Shown: positions 43,938 to 50,790 of the stretch, one piece after another
Numbering within the stretch: the first letter of the stretch is position 1
How the letters are laid out: every line of letters begins with the position of its first letter
From: Treponema sp.
GTDB taxonomy: Bacteria > Spirochaetota > Spirochaetia > Treponematales > Treponemataceae
NCBI GenBank assembly: GCA_024400915.1
Contig: JAKSLX010000002.1
Location: 62,001 to 126,000 of the forward strand
Direction: 5' to 3'
DNA length: 64,000 nt
Notes under the pieces: model-generated
The model's input: the letters and a program-made list of their open reading frames with translations, nothing else
Databases searched by the model: none
What the model was told of the DNA's origin: nothing
Made by a program: the position numbers and the translations under genes

Positions 43938-43955
43938 TTTTGACCCCTGTTTCAG

Positions 43956-44906
43956 CTACATTTGCTGATTTTGATTTCGCTGTTTCAATAGTTTTTTCTG
44001 TTCTTCAAGGTTGAACACTGGATGTGAATGTTCCTGATCCTGGTTCCGCCTTATTTCCTTTTCCTGGGTCTTTACAAAAACCGTCATGGTCTGATTTGCT
44101 ACACCCCTGAAAATTCCTCCGTCAACCTTGCAATCCTGATAGTCTCTTCCAGAAGCAAGAATTACATAGGTGTTGTCCGTATTTTTGTTTCTTGTGCAGT
44201 CTACTCCATACCAGCGCCCTTGCATTGTTGTTCCGTTGGTTGCAATGGTTCCGTTGTCTGGAACAAAATATTCTGCCCATGCATGAGTTGAACCTTCTCC
44301 CTGACTTGTTCCTGCAATGTAGCGGGCGGGAATTCCTGCTGTTCGGCATAGGGAACAGAAAATCTGTGAGTAATCCTGACAGACTCCCTTGCCGTTTTTA
44401 AAAGCTTCCTGTGCTGTAGTCCTTACGTTTGTTGAGCCAGGAACATAATCGATTACATTGTGTATGCCTTCCCTGATGATTTCTGCCGCCAAAGAAAATT
44501 CCCTTGGGTGTATTTTTTTAGACTTTGCAGAATCCTTGAAATCGGTATTTTCAAAAAGGGAATATAGAAAATCTTCCATCTCGATGCTTGTCTGGGTCAA
44601 TGGCGTATTGTATTTGTAGAGCGGGTAGCAGGTTTCATTGCAACCTTTATCCCTGTCCACGATGACTGTTGCTGTTGAATGAGAAACAAGTTCTGTATGG
44701 GGAAAATCAATTCTTCCCTGATAGGAAATGTTACCAAAAATATCTCTGGAGGTTATCAATGGTACTTCAGGTGTAATGGAAAGATTTCTTGCGATTACTG
44801 TCTGTCCATCCCGTGAAACGGGAACACATCTGAGCATGAAGTAATGGTCGCTTACAGGAGAAGAGAATTCTATTTTTGTTGTGTAATCAATCTCAAGTAT
44901 TTTCAT
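43956..44906 (-). CDS. Transglutaminase-like cysteine protease
   Basis: A 316-residue protein of the bacterial transglutaminase class with an N-terminal beta domain (EIDYTTKIEFSSPVSDHYF). The catalytic triad is complete: Cys176 in GVCQDYSQ, His208 in STHAWAEYF and Asp236 in WYGVDCTRN. The tail is charged and Gln-rich (HPVFNLEEQKKLLKQRNQ). Relatives encoded beside circularly permuted ATP-grasp and alpha-E proteins are thought to cut or transfer peptide amides. It lies between the alpha-E gene (40 bases) and the AstE-like genes (18 bases). Confidence 0.9.
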   Translation of the reverse strand: MKILEIDYTTKIEFSSPVSDHYFMLRCVPVSRDGQTVIARNLSITPEVPLITSRDIFGNISYQGRIDFPHTELVSHSTATVIVDRDKGCNETCYPLYKYNTPLTQTSIEMEDFLYSLFENTDFKDSAKSKKIHPREFSLAAEIIREGIHNVIDYVPGSTNVRTTAQEAFKNGKGVCQDYSQIFCSLCRTAGIPARYIAGTSQGEGSTHAWAEYFVPDNGTIATNGTTMQGRWYGVDCTRNKNTDNTYVILASGRDYQDCKVDGGIFRGVANQTMTVFVKTQEKEIRRNQDQEHSHPVFNLEEQKKLLKQRNQNQQM

Positions 44907-44946
44907 TCCAACTCTCTTTCAGTTTGCCGGATGGCTTTCTATTTTT

Positions 44947-45672
44947 TTATGCTGCCATTTCTGCCTTCATGAAAAGACTGTCAATAACCTGAAGAATTAT
45001 CATTCTGTCAGCGTTGTCCATAAACTCGTCTGAATTGCAAAGTTCTTCACAAGCCTTTGCAAGTGAGGTTTTGCTGTTGTTTAGATCTACTCCCGCCACG
45101 GAATAGGAAAGCCTGTTGCATTCAAAGGCAATTCTGTCCTTGTTGATGTTGAGTCTAAGGTACATGTCCAGCCTTTCGATTGTAAGTCCGCAGTTCAATA
45201 TAGACCTTACATTGTGGTCGCAAATTGAATCGAAAATCTGTCCCTTGAATGCCATGATGTTGTCGATGACTTTCTGAAAGTCAAGGACCGGTGTCTTGCT
45301 GTATTGGGCTTCTTCCAATCTTCTTACGGCAATTTCAATGTAGCTCAGGGCATCGCTTCCAATGGTTTCCCTAAGCATGATGGCGTTGTCGTAGGAACGG
45401 AACATGCTGGCAATGATTGAACTTGGGTATGTTCTGTCAAAAGCGTAGCGGTCACAGAAATCTGCAAGGGAAGTAAATCCGTTGTAGATGTCCAGATCCT
45501 GGCAGTACTTCGCATAGTCAAAGTCAGAGTCTAATTTAGAATCATACATGTCCATCAAGAACTTGATGGTGGTAAGTACTCTTTCTGTGTAACGTCCAAG
45601 CCAGTAGATTGAATCTACCTGTTTCAATGTAAGTGGTGTGTTAGTTTTTCTTGTTATCTTTCTAGAATCCAT
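44947..45672 (-). CDS. Alpha-E domain protein
   Basis: A helical protein of 241 residues, shorter than the common 300-residue alpha-E family (COG2307-type). The start LTLKQVDSIYWLGRYTERV carries the family's Trp-Gly-Arg-Tyr signature. It always keeps company with the circularly permuted ATP-grasp ligase, and its role there is structural or regulatory and not well known. It overlaps the ligase gene by 19 bases, so the two are coupled. Confidence 0.85.
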   Translation of the reverse strand: MDSRKITRKTNTPLTLKQVDSIYWLGRYTERVLTTIKFLMDMYDSKLDSDFDYAKYCQDLDIYNGFTSLADFCDRYAFDRTYPSSIIASMFRSYDNAIMLRETIGSDALSYIEIAVRRLEEAQYSKTPVLDFQKVIDNIMAFKGQIFDSICDHNVRSILNCGLTIERLDMYLRLNINKDRIAFECNRLSYSVAGVDLNNSKTSLAKACEELCNSDEFMDNADRMIILQVIDSLFMKAEMAA

Positions 45673-46964
45673 GTGTCTTTAAATCCTCCGCCCTGTGAGC
45701 TGTTTACTACAAAACTTGCAGGGTTCCTTGAAAACCTTGTAAGTCCACTTGGCCAAACCTGACAGGTCTTGCCGCTTAATACGAATGCACGAAGGTCAGC
45801 TTTTCTTTCAACAATCTTTCCTTCATCCATAATTTCCAAATCCTTAAAATCAATTACTTCCTGAGCAATCCATCTTCTTGGCTGCTCACGGATAAGGCTT
45901 TCCATTTCCGAAAGTTTTTCAGTGCTCAAGTCTCGTCCAAAAACAACACCGTATCCGCCGGCTTCTGCAACGTCCTTGATAACAAGTTTTTTCAGATTTT
46001 CCAGAACATATTTCCTGTCTTCATCGTAGAATGGAAGATATGTAGGGGCGTTCTTCAAGATTGGTTCCTGATCAAGATAATATTTGATCATCTTTGGAAC
46101 AAAATAATAGATGCCCTTGTCGTCAGCAACTCCGTTCCCCGGTGCATTGAGAAGGGCAACATTTCCAGCCCTGTAGGCACTCATGACTCCAGGAATTCCA
46201 ATGAGGGATTCCGGAACGAAGGTTAGGGGATCAAGATATTCATCAGAAATTCTTCTGTAGATTGAGCCGACTCTTTCTTTTCCGTTGAGTGTCTTACAAT
46301 AAACCACATTGTTTTCAACAAAAAGATCTTCCGGCTGACAGAGAACGCTTCCTGTCTGTTCTGCAAGATAAGCATGCTCAAAATATGCGGCATTGAAACG
46401 GCCCGGAGTAAACACAACATTAATTCCACCACAGTTCATGTCATCCATTACATCTTTCAAAAGTGTACCGTAGTTGCGGTTGTCCACTACATGATTGTCA
46501 ACGAAAGTCTGGGGAGAACATTTTCGCTCAAGACCACGGGCAATCAAAGGATATGAAGCACCGCTAGGAATGCGAAGATTGTCTTCAAGTATGAACCAGC
46601 TGTCATCTTTTGCCTGAACAAGGTCTATTCCCGAAATATGGGAATATATTCCATTGGGCGGAGTAATGCTTTCAACCTGAGCAAGATACCCTGAAGAAGA
46701 AAAAACAAAGTCTTCGGGAACAACCCCGTCTGCAATAATCTGTTTCTTTGAGTAGATATCCGCCAGAAAAAGATTCAGTGCTGTAACGCGCTGCACCAGG
46801 CCTGCATTCAATCTTTCCCAGTCCTTTGCAGAAATTACGCGTGGAATTGGATCGTATGGAAAAAGCCTTTCGTTGAAAGTACCGTTTTTGTAGATTCCAA
46901 ACTTTACTCCATACCTTGCAAGCTGTTCATTGATTAAGTTTGAATTTGAAATCAGATTTTCCAT
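45654..46964 (-). CDS. Circularly permuted ATP-grasp ligase (COG2308-type)
   Basis: A 436-residue ligase predicted to join a carboxylate to an amine using ATP. Family marks include SHISGIDLVQAKDDSWFILEDN (metal and substrate site, ending in the ATP-grasp acid), RIPSGASYPLIAR, LNAPGNGVADDKG, KDVAEAGGYGVVFG and KADLRAFVLSG. The start is ATG 46964, with an AGGAG site eight bases upstream; the longer frame adds 33 residues that code across the two leader terminators. It is the first gene of a six-gene operon and follows a promoter with tandem hairpins. The product is unknown; a peptide or amide-linked metabolite is the best inference from work on these ATP-grasp families. Confidence 0.88.
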   Translation of the reverse strand: MENLISNSNLINEQLARYGVKFGIYKNGTFNERLFPYDPIPRVISAKDWERLNAGLVQRVTALNLFLADIYSKKQIIADGVVPEDFVFSSSGYLAQVESITPPNGIYSHISGIDLVQAKDDSWFILEDNLRIPSGASYPLIARGLERKCSPQTFVDNHVVDNRNYGTLLKDVMDDMNCGGINVVFTPGRFNAAYFEHAYLAEQTGSVLCQPEDLFVENNVVYCKTLNGKERVGSIYRRISDEYLDPLTFVPESLIGIPGVMSAYRAGNVALLNAPGNGVADDKGIYYFVPKMIKYYLDQEPILKNAPTYLPFYDEDRKYVLENLKKLVIKDVAEAGGYGVVFGRDLSTEKLSEMESLIREQPRRWIAQEVIDFKDLEIMDEGKIVERKADLRAFVLSGKTCQVWPSGLTRFSRNPASFVVNSSQGGGFKDTWILER

Positions 46965-46989
46965 ATGAATCTCCTTGATGTAAATTTGC

Positions 46990-47078
46990 AAAAAAAAGCA
47001 CAGAAAGAAACGGGTCCTTCTGCGCCTTTGCAAAAATAAAAAAAAGGCACCGTGAACAATCACAGCACCTTTGCCTTT
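46990..47078 (-). promoter_or_regulatory. Tandem terminator-type leader of the ligase operon
   Basis: In the minus-strand transcript, the first hairpin (47043-47078: AAAGGCA / TGCCTTT with an inner CTGTGA / TCACGG stem) is followed by eight T (47038-47045). The second (46998-47025: GCGCAGAA / TTCTGTGC) is followed by eight T (46990-46997). Each begins with the motif GCAAAGGYGC (47065-47074 and 47022-47031 on the plus strand, reversed). They lie between the promoter and the ribosome site of the ligase gene. Confidence 0.7.
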
Positions 47079-47086
47079 ATGACTAT

Positions 47087-47115
47087 ATATTATGGAAAAG
47101 TAATAAAAAAATCAA
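47087..47115 (-). promoter_or_regulatory. Promoter of the ligase operon
   Basis: On the minus strand TTGATT (47115-47110), a 17-base spacer and TAATAT (47092-47087). A transcript would start close to 47080, directly before the first leader hairpin. Confidence 0.5.
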
Positions 47116-47178
47116 TGTCGAAATTAGTCTGGCTTATGGGAAAAATCTAGATTCTTATGGAAAAAAGTTATATTCGAT

Positions 47179-47207
47179 AAAAAAAAGTAAACGGAAATAC
47201 TAATTTT
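47179..47207 (-). promoter_or_regulatory. Element shared with the ECF operon upstream region (copy A)
   Basis: GAAATACTAATTTT (47194-47207) next to a run of A ending in AAAGT is also found at 48803-48829. It lies about 215 bases upstream of the ligase ATG. It could be a binding site or an ECF-type promoter. Confidence 0.4.
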
Positions 47208-47256
47208 CTAAGGAAAAGAAAAATAAAATTATGGTTAACAATTGAGGTTATAGTGA

Positions 47257-47345
47257 GGGGCTTCCCACAGCATGCTGTGGTCGGGCGTTCCACCACTTGC
47301 TGACGCGCGGTGCTTCGCACGGGCTCCGCCCTGGTTCCATGCCCT
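47257..47345. repeat. GC-rich multi-hairpin intergenic repeat
   Basis: A 16-base perfect palindrome (47265-47280, CCACAGCATGCTGTGG) is followed by GTGC-TTC-GCAC (47310-47320) and GGGC-TCC-GCCC (47321-47331). It is far richer in GC than its surroundings, shows no coding frame, and looks like a dispersed element. Confidence 0.6.
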
Positions 47346-47357
47346 AAGCCATGTTCT

Positions 47358-47822
47358 CTATCTGCGGTTTTCTGTGTTTATACGGCTGCTCATCTTTACA
47401 AAATAATCCATGTTGTTTCCAACAAAAAGTCCACACCAGATGCAGAGCATTGCTGAAAGTGAAATTGTACTTATAAGGGAAAGAAAATCCTGCCCCTTTA
47501 TTATGAGCAACGGAATCATGATCAGGAAACAGGCAATGAGTCCGGTTCCAGAAAGGGCCCATTTCTTCATGGAGGTTTTCTTTTCGTGGTAGTTGAGGTC
47601 CGTTTTTGAAATGGCATTGAGAACATAAAATGCTGTTTTTGAATTGTCGTCGGAGGCTGCCAGTGCTTTTTCCGAAAGAAGTTTTTCCGCTTCCGTAAGT
47701 TTCCTTACTGTGGTCCTGCACTCTCTGCAGAAAAACAGATGAAGAGAGACCTTTAAGGGAAGACGGTCATGCTTGTCTAGACTGTAAAATATGTCAAGGT
47801 AGTCGTTGCATTTTTTCATCAT
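47358..47822 (-). CDS. Membrane anti-sigma factor with zinc-finger N-terminus
   Basis: A 154-residue protein. The start MMKKCNDYLDI leads to a HLFFCREC motif (HxxxCxxC) near residue 30, the mark of zf-HC2 anti-sigma domains. Two membrane segments lie near residues 90-140 (GLIACFLIMIPLLII, SLSAMLCIWCGLFVG). It follows the ECF sigma gene by 13 bases and is expected to hold that sigma at the membrane until a signal arrives. The trigger is unknown. Confidence 0.8.
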   Translation of the reverse strand: MMKKCNDYLDIFYSLDKHDRLPLKVSLHLFFCRECRTTVRKLTEAEKLLSEKALAASDDNSKTAFYVLNAISKTDLNYHEKKTSMKKWALSGTGLIACFLIMIPLLIIKGQDFLSLISTISLSAMLCIWCGLFVGNNMDYFVKMSSRINTENRR

Positions 47823-47835
47823 TCTGTATCTCCTT

Positions 47836-48414
47836 CTACTGCCTGTAATCCTTCAGTTTTTCCGCAAGAAGTTTTTTTGCCCTGAATACATGGGATTTTA
47901 TGGTGTTTACCGGAATACCTGTAATCGAGCTTATTTCTGCATGACTCATTCCGTTAAAAAAGAACAGGTTCACGCATTCCGAATATTCTTTTGGTAGTTC
48001 TTTCACTGCCTGCCTGATGGCATCTGCTGCTTCCTTAGCAATATGCTGTTCTTCAGGATTTTTACCATTGAAGACCAGCTGATCTGAATCATCTATGGAT
48101 TCTGCAGGTTTTGACCTGGTCTTTTCATTCATGGCTGTAGTGAAAGCAATCCTTGTAAGCCAAGTGGAAAAAAGGCTTTCTCCCTTGAAACTGTGAAGGC
48201 TTGTATATGTCTTTATGAAAACGTTCTGGCAAAAATCATCCACGTCAGATTTATTCCTGAAAAATCTGACTCCAATTATGCGTACTCTGTTTTCATATAA
48301 TTCAACAAGCTTTGCAAATGCAAGGTTGTTTCCGTTGAGAGTTTCGGAAATAAGCTTTGAATCTCTTTTCCTGATAAAAAGTTTTCCTAACTCCTTGCCT
48401 GGATTCTTTCCCAT
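47836..48414 (-). CDS. ECF-family RNA polymerase sigma factor
   Basis: A 192-residue sigma-70 factor with only regions 2 and 4. Region 2 includes FAKLVELYENRVRIIG and DDFCQNVFIKTY, a fair match to the core-binding and -10 parts; region 4 ends MSHAEISSITGIPVNTIKSH, the helix-turn-helix for the -35. It is followed by its anti-sigma and preceded by a small membrane protein gene (10 bases). It probably controls its own operon and perhaps the neighbouring ligase operon (shared upstream element). Confidence 0.9.
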   Translation of the reverse strand: MGKNPGKELGKLFIRKRDSKLISETLNGNNLAFAKLVELYENRVRIIGVRFFRNKSDVDDFCQNVFIKTYTSLHSFKGESLFSTWLTRIAFTTAMNEKTRSKPAESIDDSDQLVFNGKNPEEQHIAKEAADAIRQAVKELPKEYSECVNLFFFNGMSHAEISSITGIPVNTIKSHVFRAKKLLAEKLKDYRQ

Positions 48415-48424
48415 TTAACCGAAA

Positions 48425-48757
48425 TTATTTCTTTGGATAGACTTTGTAAAAAACCAGCAAAGTTATGCCAAGGGCAAATGGAACTAGTCCACCAAGTATG
48501 CCAAAGGAATTTGGCTTAAGAAGAAGAAAAATGCCTGTGATTACTGTTCCGACACCAAGGAGGCAAAGACCTGTAAAAAGGGAAAAGATTTCCAGGTTGA
48601 AAGTTATTTCCTTGTATGTCCCGTTCATTATCTTGAGTTTGTTTTCTCTGTGTTTCCAGAGAAGGGCAAAGAAAACAATGATGGCTGCAAATGTGATTCC
48701 TACTATCGGTACGATTGATATGATTACTTCTGCTACATGTGAAATTTCTTTTTCCAT
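48425..48757 (-). CDS. Small membrane protein in the ECF operon
   Basis: A 110-residue protein with three hydrophobic segments (VIISIVPIVGITFAAIIVFF; FSLFTGLCLLGVGTVITGI; GGLVPFALGITLLVFYK). A charged stretch (KHRENKLKIMNGTYKE) sits between the first two. It leads the sigma/anti-sigma pair by 10 bases and may be part of the signal-receiving unit. No family recognised beyond small DUF membrane proteins. Confidence 0.7.
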   Translation of the reverse strand: MEKEISHVAEVIISIVPIVGITFAAIIVFFALLWKHRENKLKIMNGTYKEITFNLEIFSLFTGLCLLGVGTVITGIFLLLKPNSFGILGGLVPFALGITLLVFYKVYPKK

Positions 48758-48802
48758 AATAAACCTCTTTTTCTTCTGTCATTATATTGGACACAGAAAA
48801 TT

Positions 48803-48829
48803 AAAAAAAGTTGCAGAAATACTAATTTT
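48803..48829 (-). promoter_or_regulatory. Element shared with the ligase operon upstream region (copy B)
   Basis: The same GAAATACTAATTTT core (48816-48829) and adjoining A-run ending AAAGT, about 45-70 bases upstream of the small membrane protein gene, where an autoregulated ECF promoter is expected. Confidence 0.4.
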
Positions 48830-48876
48830 TTGTTTTCTTTAAATATCAAGCATGGATAAAATCGCCATGTATTTTT

Positions 48877-50469
48877 TCAAGATTCTCTTACGATGCGGAG
48901 AATGTAGTAGCCGAATTTTTCAGCCTTGTTTTCACCGATGCCGTAGCAGTTCATTAATTCCCGTTCAGTTTTTGGTTTCTTTGCAGCTATGTCCAGCATG
49001 GTCTTGTCACCGAATATTACGTAAGGAGGAACATGAAGTTCGTCAGCAGCTTTCTTTCGCCATTTTTTCAGCTGTTCGGCTATGGCTTTTGATGCTGGGT
49101 CGTTTTCCCTGCAAGGTCCGGTTTTTTGAGCAAATGCTTTTTTCTTTGTGGAAGTAGGCTTTGGGAAACTTTTAAAACCTGACTCTTGTACTACCTTTCT
49201 GTCGGCGGCCTTTATGAGTATTGCCTTTGGCTTTGGTATGGAATCTTCATTCCAGCAAATGTCGCAGCAACAGGATTTGTCTTCTTTTTCTGGATCAGGA
49301 GCGTAGGTTTCACCAAAATAAGCAAGCATTGATTTTCTGCGGCATCCCTGGCTTTCGGCATAACGGATCATTCCCTGTAGAAGTTTTTCTGCTTTTGAAG
49401 GATCTGATGCCTCGTTAAAAAAGAAGCGGATTTTCCTGATGTCCCCAGGACTGTACAGGAGCAGGGCTTCAGATGGAAGACCGTCACGTCCAGCCCTACC
49501 TATCTCCTGGTAATATTGTTCTATTGATTTTGGCATGTCGTAGTGGATAACCCAGCGAACATCAGGCTTGTTTATTCCCATGCCAAAGGCAACTGTTGCA
49601 ACCATAATGTCAATTTTGTCCTGAATGAATGCCTTCTGATTGTTTGCCCGGACAGCATCACTTAAGCCTGCATGGTAATTGAGGACTTTTAGCCCCTTGC
49701 GTTGAAGTTTTTCTGCAACCTCATCAACCTGTCGTCTTGAAAAGCAGTAGATGATTCCGCTTTCTCCTGAATGTCGTCCAATGAAATCCAGGACCTGCTC
49801 AAGGGCATCAGTTTTTCTCTCTACATTAAGGAGAATGTTTGGCCTGTTGAAGCTTGCAACAAGAATGTCCGGAGTGTCCATTTTAAGATTTGCAACTATG
49901 TCGTTCTGAACCTGCCTGGTAGCAGTAGCCGTAAGGGCAAGGCAAACCGCCCGTGGAAATTCTTTTCTGAAATTTGCAATCTCCATGTAGTCCGGCCTAA
50001 AGTCATGTCCCCACTGGCTGATGCAATGGGCTTCGTCAATGGTTATGCAGTCAACTGTAACATTCTGGCTGTGGAGAAGATTGCGAATTCTTTCCGTATT
50101 AAGTCCTTCCGGGGATACATACAAAAGCTTTACTTCCCCCCGGCGAATCCTGTCATAGTAATTTTTACAGGTATCCCAGTCCAAAGATGAATTCAGATAA
50201 ACAGCGGGAACTCCAAAAGATTCCAGCTGCTGTACCTGATCCTGCATCAATGCAATTAAAGGAGAAACTACAACTGTGAGACCGTTCATTATGAGGGCAG
50301 GAATTTCATAGCATAGGGATTTTCCGCCGCCTGTAGGCATGACGGCAAGGGTATCTCTTCCTGACAGAACATTCTGAATGACATTCTTCTGCATGTGTCT
50401 GAAACTGTCGTAACCAAAAACGGTTTTCAAAACATGTTCCGGAGTTTTTGTATAGTGTGGAAAATCCAT
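48877..50469 (-). CDS. recQ: ATP-dependent DNA helicase RecQ
   Basis: A 3'-5' helicase in recombination and repair. Motif I is TGGGKS (about 47), motif II is DEAH, and the RecQ-specific QWGHDFRPDY, motif V ATVAFGMGINKPDVR and motif VI QEIGRAGRDG are present. Zinc cysteines (GCRRKSMLAYFG, CCCDICW) and an HRDC domain (PPYVIFGDKTMLDIA, MNCYGIGENKAEKFG) close the 530-residue protein. I start at ATG 50469 with an AAGAGG site; the frame runs on to a TTG at 50565, but those residues are not RecQ-like. Confidence 0.94.
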   Translation of the reverse strand: MDFPHYTKTPEHVLKTVFGYDSFRHMQKNVIQNVLSGRDTLAVMPTGGGKSLCYEIPALIMNGLTVVVSPLIALMQDQVQQLESFGVPAVYLNSSLDWDTCKNYYDRIRRGEVKLLYVSPEGLNTERIRNLLHSQNVTVDCITIDEAHCISQWGHDFRPDYMEIANFRKEFPRAVCLALTATATRQVQNDIVANLKMDTPDILVASFNRPNILLNVERKTDALEQVLDFIGRHSGESGIIYCFSRRQVDEVAEKLQRKGLKVLNYHAGLSDAVRANNQKAFIQDKIDIMVATVAFGMGINKPDVRWVIHYDMPKSIEQYYQEIGRAGRDGLPSEALLLYSPGDIRKIRFFFNEASDPSKAEKLLQGMIRYAESQGCRRKSMLAYFGETYAPDPEKEDKSCCCDICWNEDSIPKPKAILIKAADRKVVQESGFKSFPKPTSTKKKAFAQKTGPCRENDPASKAIAEQLKKWRKKAADELHVPPYVIFGDKTMLDIAAKKPKTERELMNCYGIGENKAEKFGYYILRIVRES

Positions 50470-50626
50470 CTGATCCTCTTTAAAAAGCAAACCTGTTTCT
50501 GCTGCGAATTTCAATGAAACGTTGCGAACAGATTCCATTAGCTGATTATATTCTATGCCGTTCAAATATAGTACCCCTTTGTAATGATGGAAAGTTTTAT
50601 GGCTTTTTACATTTAAAATTTATCTC

Positions 50627-50655
50627 TTGCATAAGCAAAGGATTTTTGGTATATT
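50627..50655 (+). promoter_or_regulatory. Promoter of tRNA-Leu
   Basis: TTGCAT (50627-50632), 17-base spacer, TATATT (50650-50655), ending 10 bases before the tRNA. Confidence 0.7.
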
Positions 50656-50665
50656 TTCTTCACTT

Positions 50666-50749
50666 GCCGGATTGGTGGAATTGGTAGACACGAAAGACTC
50701 AAAATCTTTTGCGCGCAAGCGTGTTAGAGTTCAAGTCTCTAATCCGGTA
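50666..50749 (+). tRNA. tRNA-Leu (anticodon CAA)
   Basis: A class II tRNA with long variable arm. The acceptor GCCGGAT pairs with ATCCGGT (first pair G-U), the D-loop holds TGGTAGACA, the anticodon loop reads CTCAAAA (CAA, decodes TTG) and the T-arm has GTTCAAGTC. The discriminator is A, and CCA is not encoded. Confidence 0.95.
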
Positions 50750-50754
50750 TCTTA

Positions 50755-50785
50755 AGACAACCTGATGACGGTTGTCTTTTTTTTT
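50755..50785 (+). terminator. Rho-independent terminator of tRNA-Leu
   Basis: AGACAACC / GGTTGTCT stem with 7-base loop, followed by eight T. It starts six bases after the tRNA. Confidence 0.9.
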
Positions 50786-50790
50786 GCAGG

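Noticed and set aside
50470..50565. N-terminal extension of RecQ from a TTG start
   Set aside because: The added residues do not match RecQ, and ATG 50469 has a better ribosome site.
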